In this document: piece by piece, positions 62,805-64,000 of the stretch | How positions within the stretch are numbered: position 1 is the first letter of the stretch | How the letters are laid out: every line of letters begins with the position of its first letter | NCBI RefSeq assembly: GCF_020194175.1 | Contig: NZ_JADYVX010000009.1 | Coordinates: forward strand, 1 to 64,000 | Direction: 5' to 3' | Source: Bradyrhizobium sp. BRP22 | Lineage (GTDB): Bacteria; Pseudomonadota; Alphaproteobacteria; Rhizobiales; Xanthobacteraceae | DNA length: 64,000 nucleotides | Position numbers and translations under genes: made by a program | The notes under the pieces: model-generated | Database searches by the model: none | The model's input: only the letters and a program-made list of their open reading frames with translations | What the model was told of the DNA's origin: nothing

Positions 62805-63161
62805 AGCCTCCCCAAAATGGTCGGAAAGATGGGGGCGCGTCGTTCATGGCCATGTTGCGGTATTGGGCGCTACGCTAGTATTTCCGCCTTCGGGATTAAC
62901 GCTTCAATTGTAACCTACTTCGAATAGCTTACATGTGAGCAGCCACTGCAAAGCGTGGGGTGTGATGGCGGAAGCCGAAGCGGCCCGGATATTGTTCTCG
63001 TCGAGATAAGCGGGACGGTTGCCGGTGCGGCTGGCGTGCTCGCAAAAATCGTGATTTTGGGCGGCTCGGTTACAGGCGTAATATGATCCTTGTGTACTGA
63101 AACGGTCGCGTAGTGCGCGCACTGCACAATCTCTCCCGATTTGCGAGGCGGAGACAAGAAC
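62805..63161. other. Divergent intergenic region before P450
   Basis: 357 bases between the CapA-like and P450 genes, AT-richer than neighbours. It has TTAAC at 62896-62900 and TAACC at 62911-62915. A GGCGGAG ribosome site lies 8 bases before the P450 GTG. No other gene is seen. Confidence 0.55.
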
Positions 63162-64000
63162 GTGAGCTACAGCGATACTCAGGCGGGCTCGCAGCGGCCG
63201 GCAAAAACGGGTGCGATGGCTCCAGCCAAGCGACGTTTGGAGGATCTTCCGGCGCCGCGCGGATTGCCATTGCTGGGTAATTTGCTCCAGCTCGATCCAA
63301 AGCAGCTGCACATCCAGCTCGAAACATGGAGCCGGGAGCTAGGATCGACCTATACGATCAAGCTCGGCTCGAAACGCGTCCTCGTGACATCCAGCGTCGA
63401 GATCGCGCTCTCTGCGTTAAAGGATCGCCCAACCCGGTTTCGGCGGTTGTCCGCGATCGAGTCGGTGGCCAGGGAAATCGGAACCAACGGTGTTTTCTCT
63501 GTCGAGGGAGAGGCGTGGCGCCCGCAGCGCGATCTCGTCATGCGCGCACTTGCGCCATATCAGCTCGAGGGCTTCTTCCCCACGTTGCAGCTCATCTCCG
63601 ATCGGTTGCGTCGACGCTGGCAAAAGAGCGTCGATGCCGGCACAGACACGGACGTGTTGCAGGATCTCACGCGCTTTACCGTCGACGTCACGACAAGCCT
63701 GGTATTTGGACGGGATGTGAACACGCTGGAGACGGACGAGGACGTGATTCAGCAGCACCTTGGTGTCGTTTTTCCGATGATCAATTACAGGATAAACGCA
63801 GCGCTTCCCTATTGGCGCTATTTCAAGCTGCCCCAGGATCGTCGGCTCGACCGCTCCCTGCATGCGGTTCGCAGCTTCGTTGAAGAGATGATCCGGCATG
63901 CGCGCGAGCGCATGCGGCGGGAACCGGCGGAGACGCCGCGCAACTTGCTTGAGGCCATGCTCGCGCTCAGGGACGAGCCCAATTCCGGTTTCAGCGACGG
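63162..64000 (+). CDS. Cytochrome P450 (partial, cut by the window end)
   Basis: At least 279 aa, open to the last base. The GTG at 63162 is chosen for its GGAG site; an ATG 18 codons later is possible. N-terminal PAPRGLPLLGNLLQL is the proline-rich hinge of P450s, then YTIKLGSKRVLVTSS, GTNGVFSVEGEAWRPQRDLVMRALAP (the WxxxR C-helix), and FTVDVTTSLVFGRDVN. The haem-Cys loop lies beyond the window. No membrane anchor, so it is a soluble bacterial P450. Its place beside a glycan locus is unusual. Confidence 0.88.
   Translation, partial: MSYSDTQAGSQRPAKTGAMAPAKRRLEDLPAPRGLPLLGNLLQLDPKQLHIQLETWSRELGSTYTIKLGSKRVLVTSSVEIALSALKDRPTRFRRLSAIESVAREIGTNGVFSVEGEAWRPQRDLVMRALAPYQLEGFFPTLQLISDRLRRRWQKSVDAGTDTDVLQDLTRFTVDVTTSLVFGRDVNTLETDEDVIQQHLGVVFPMINYRINAALPYWRYFKLPQDRRLDRSLHAVRSFVEEMIRHARERMRREPAETPRNLLEAMLALRDEPNSGFSD

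Noticed and set aside
62904..63311. Minus-strand frame overlapping the P450 start
   Set aside because: It covers the clear P450 N-terminus on the other strand and shows no domain.

Overview
The window reads as a chromosomal segment of a Bradyrhizobium-like alphaproteobacterium (Rhizobiales). The grounds are high G+C with strong G/C third positions, family-typical proteins throughout, a thi operon under a TPP riboswitch, and many short palindromic repeats between genes of the kind common in Bradyrhizobium. I ran no searches; all identifications come from motifs and recalled families.

Layout. 1-5.9 kb: a thiamin operon on the minus strand (riboswitch, thiO, thiS, thiG, thiE, thiC). A degenerate archaemetzincin-like secreted protein follows 9 bases after thiC. 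6-8.5 kb: lytic transglycosylase, small zinc-ribbon protein, histidine-kinase remnant, and two PRC-barrel proteins. 9-12.7 kb: a compact operon for a TTQ amine dehydrogenase. Its light chain looks like aralkylamine (aromatic amine) dehydrogenase, in the order aauB-E-D-A, followed by two small c-type cytochromes. 12.7-25.8 kb: GNAT, DUF1499, acyl-CoA ligase, extensin-like protein, L,D-transpeptidase, CorA, SDR, PdxH, a DnaJ-type chaperone, and an ECF sigma factor with an anti-sigma-like partner. 26-35.5 kb: FabI, histidine phosphatase, chorismate synthase, class III cyclase, ClpS, a VWA/DUF1194 protein, a nitroreductase-like protein, and a tightly overlapping run dxs - nucleoside deoxyribosyltransferase - tlyA - RNA m5U methyltransferase. 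37.7-45.7 kb: membrane alpha/beta hydrolase, XseB, HDAC-family deacetylase, 5'-nucleotidase, enoyl-CoA hydratase, DinB protein and acyl-CoA dehydrogenase. 45.9 kb: tRNA-Gln(TTG), then an IlvD/Edd dehydratase paralogue.

48-64 kb is an accessory-looking polysaccharide locus whose genes lie on both strands: GH5 glycosidase, Wzy/O-antigen ligase-type protein, WecG/TagA glycosyltransferase, FemAB/BcsL-like acyltransferase, FAD monooxygenase-like protein, Wzx-type flippase, a Wzz/BY-kinase fusion with a broken P-loop, GT4 glycosyltransferase, a two-part sugar-transfer protein, CapA-like metallophosphatase, and the start of a cytochrome P450 cut by the window edge. Together they would build, flip, polymerise and length-control an extracellular glycan that may carry acyl and oxidative modifications. 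No initiating sugar-phosphate transferase or outer-membrane exporter lies inside the window, so the locus probably continues.

Most interesting for follow-up: the secreted archaemetzincin-like protein without zinc ligands, the aau operon with two cytochromes and no mauG/mauF-like gene, the polysaccharide locus with its pseudokinase co-polymerase and repeated GGTTAA half-sites, and a family of roughly 160-bp MITE-like repeats.
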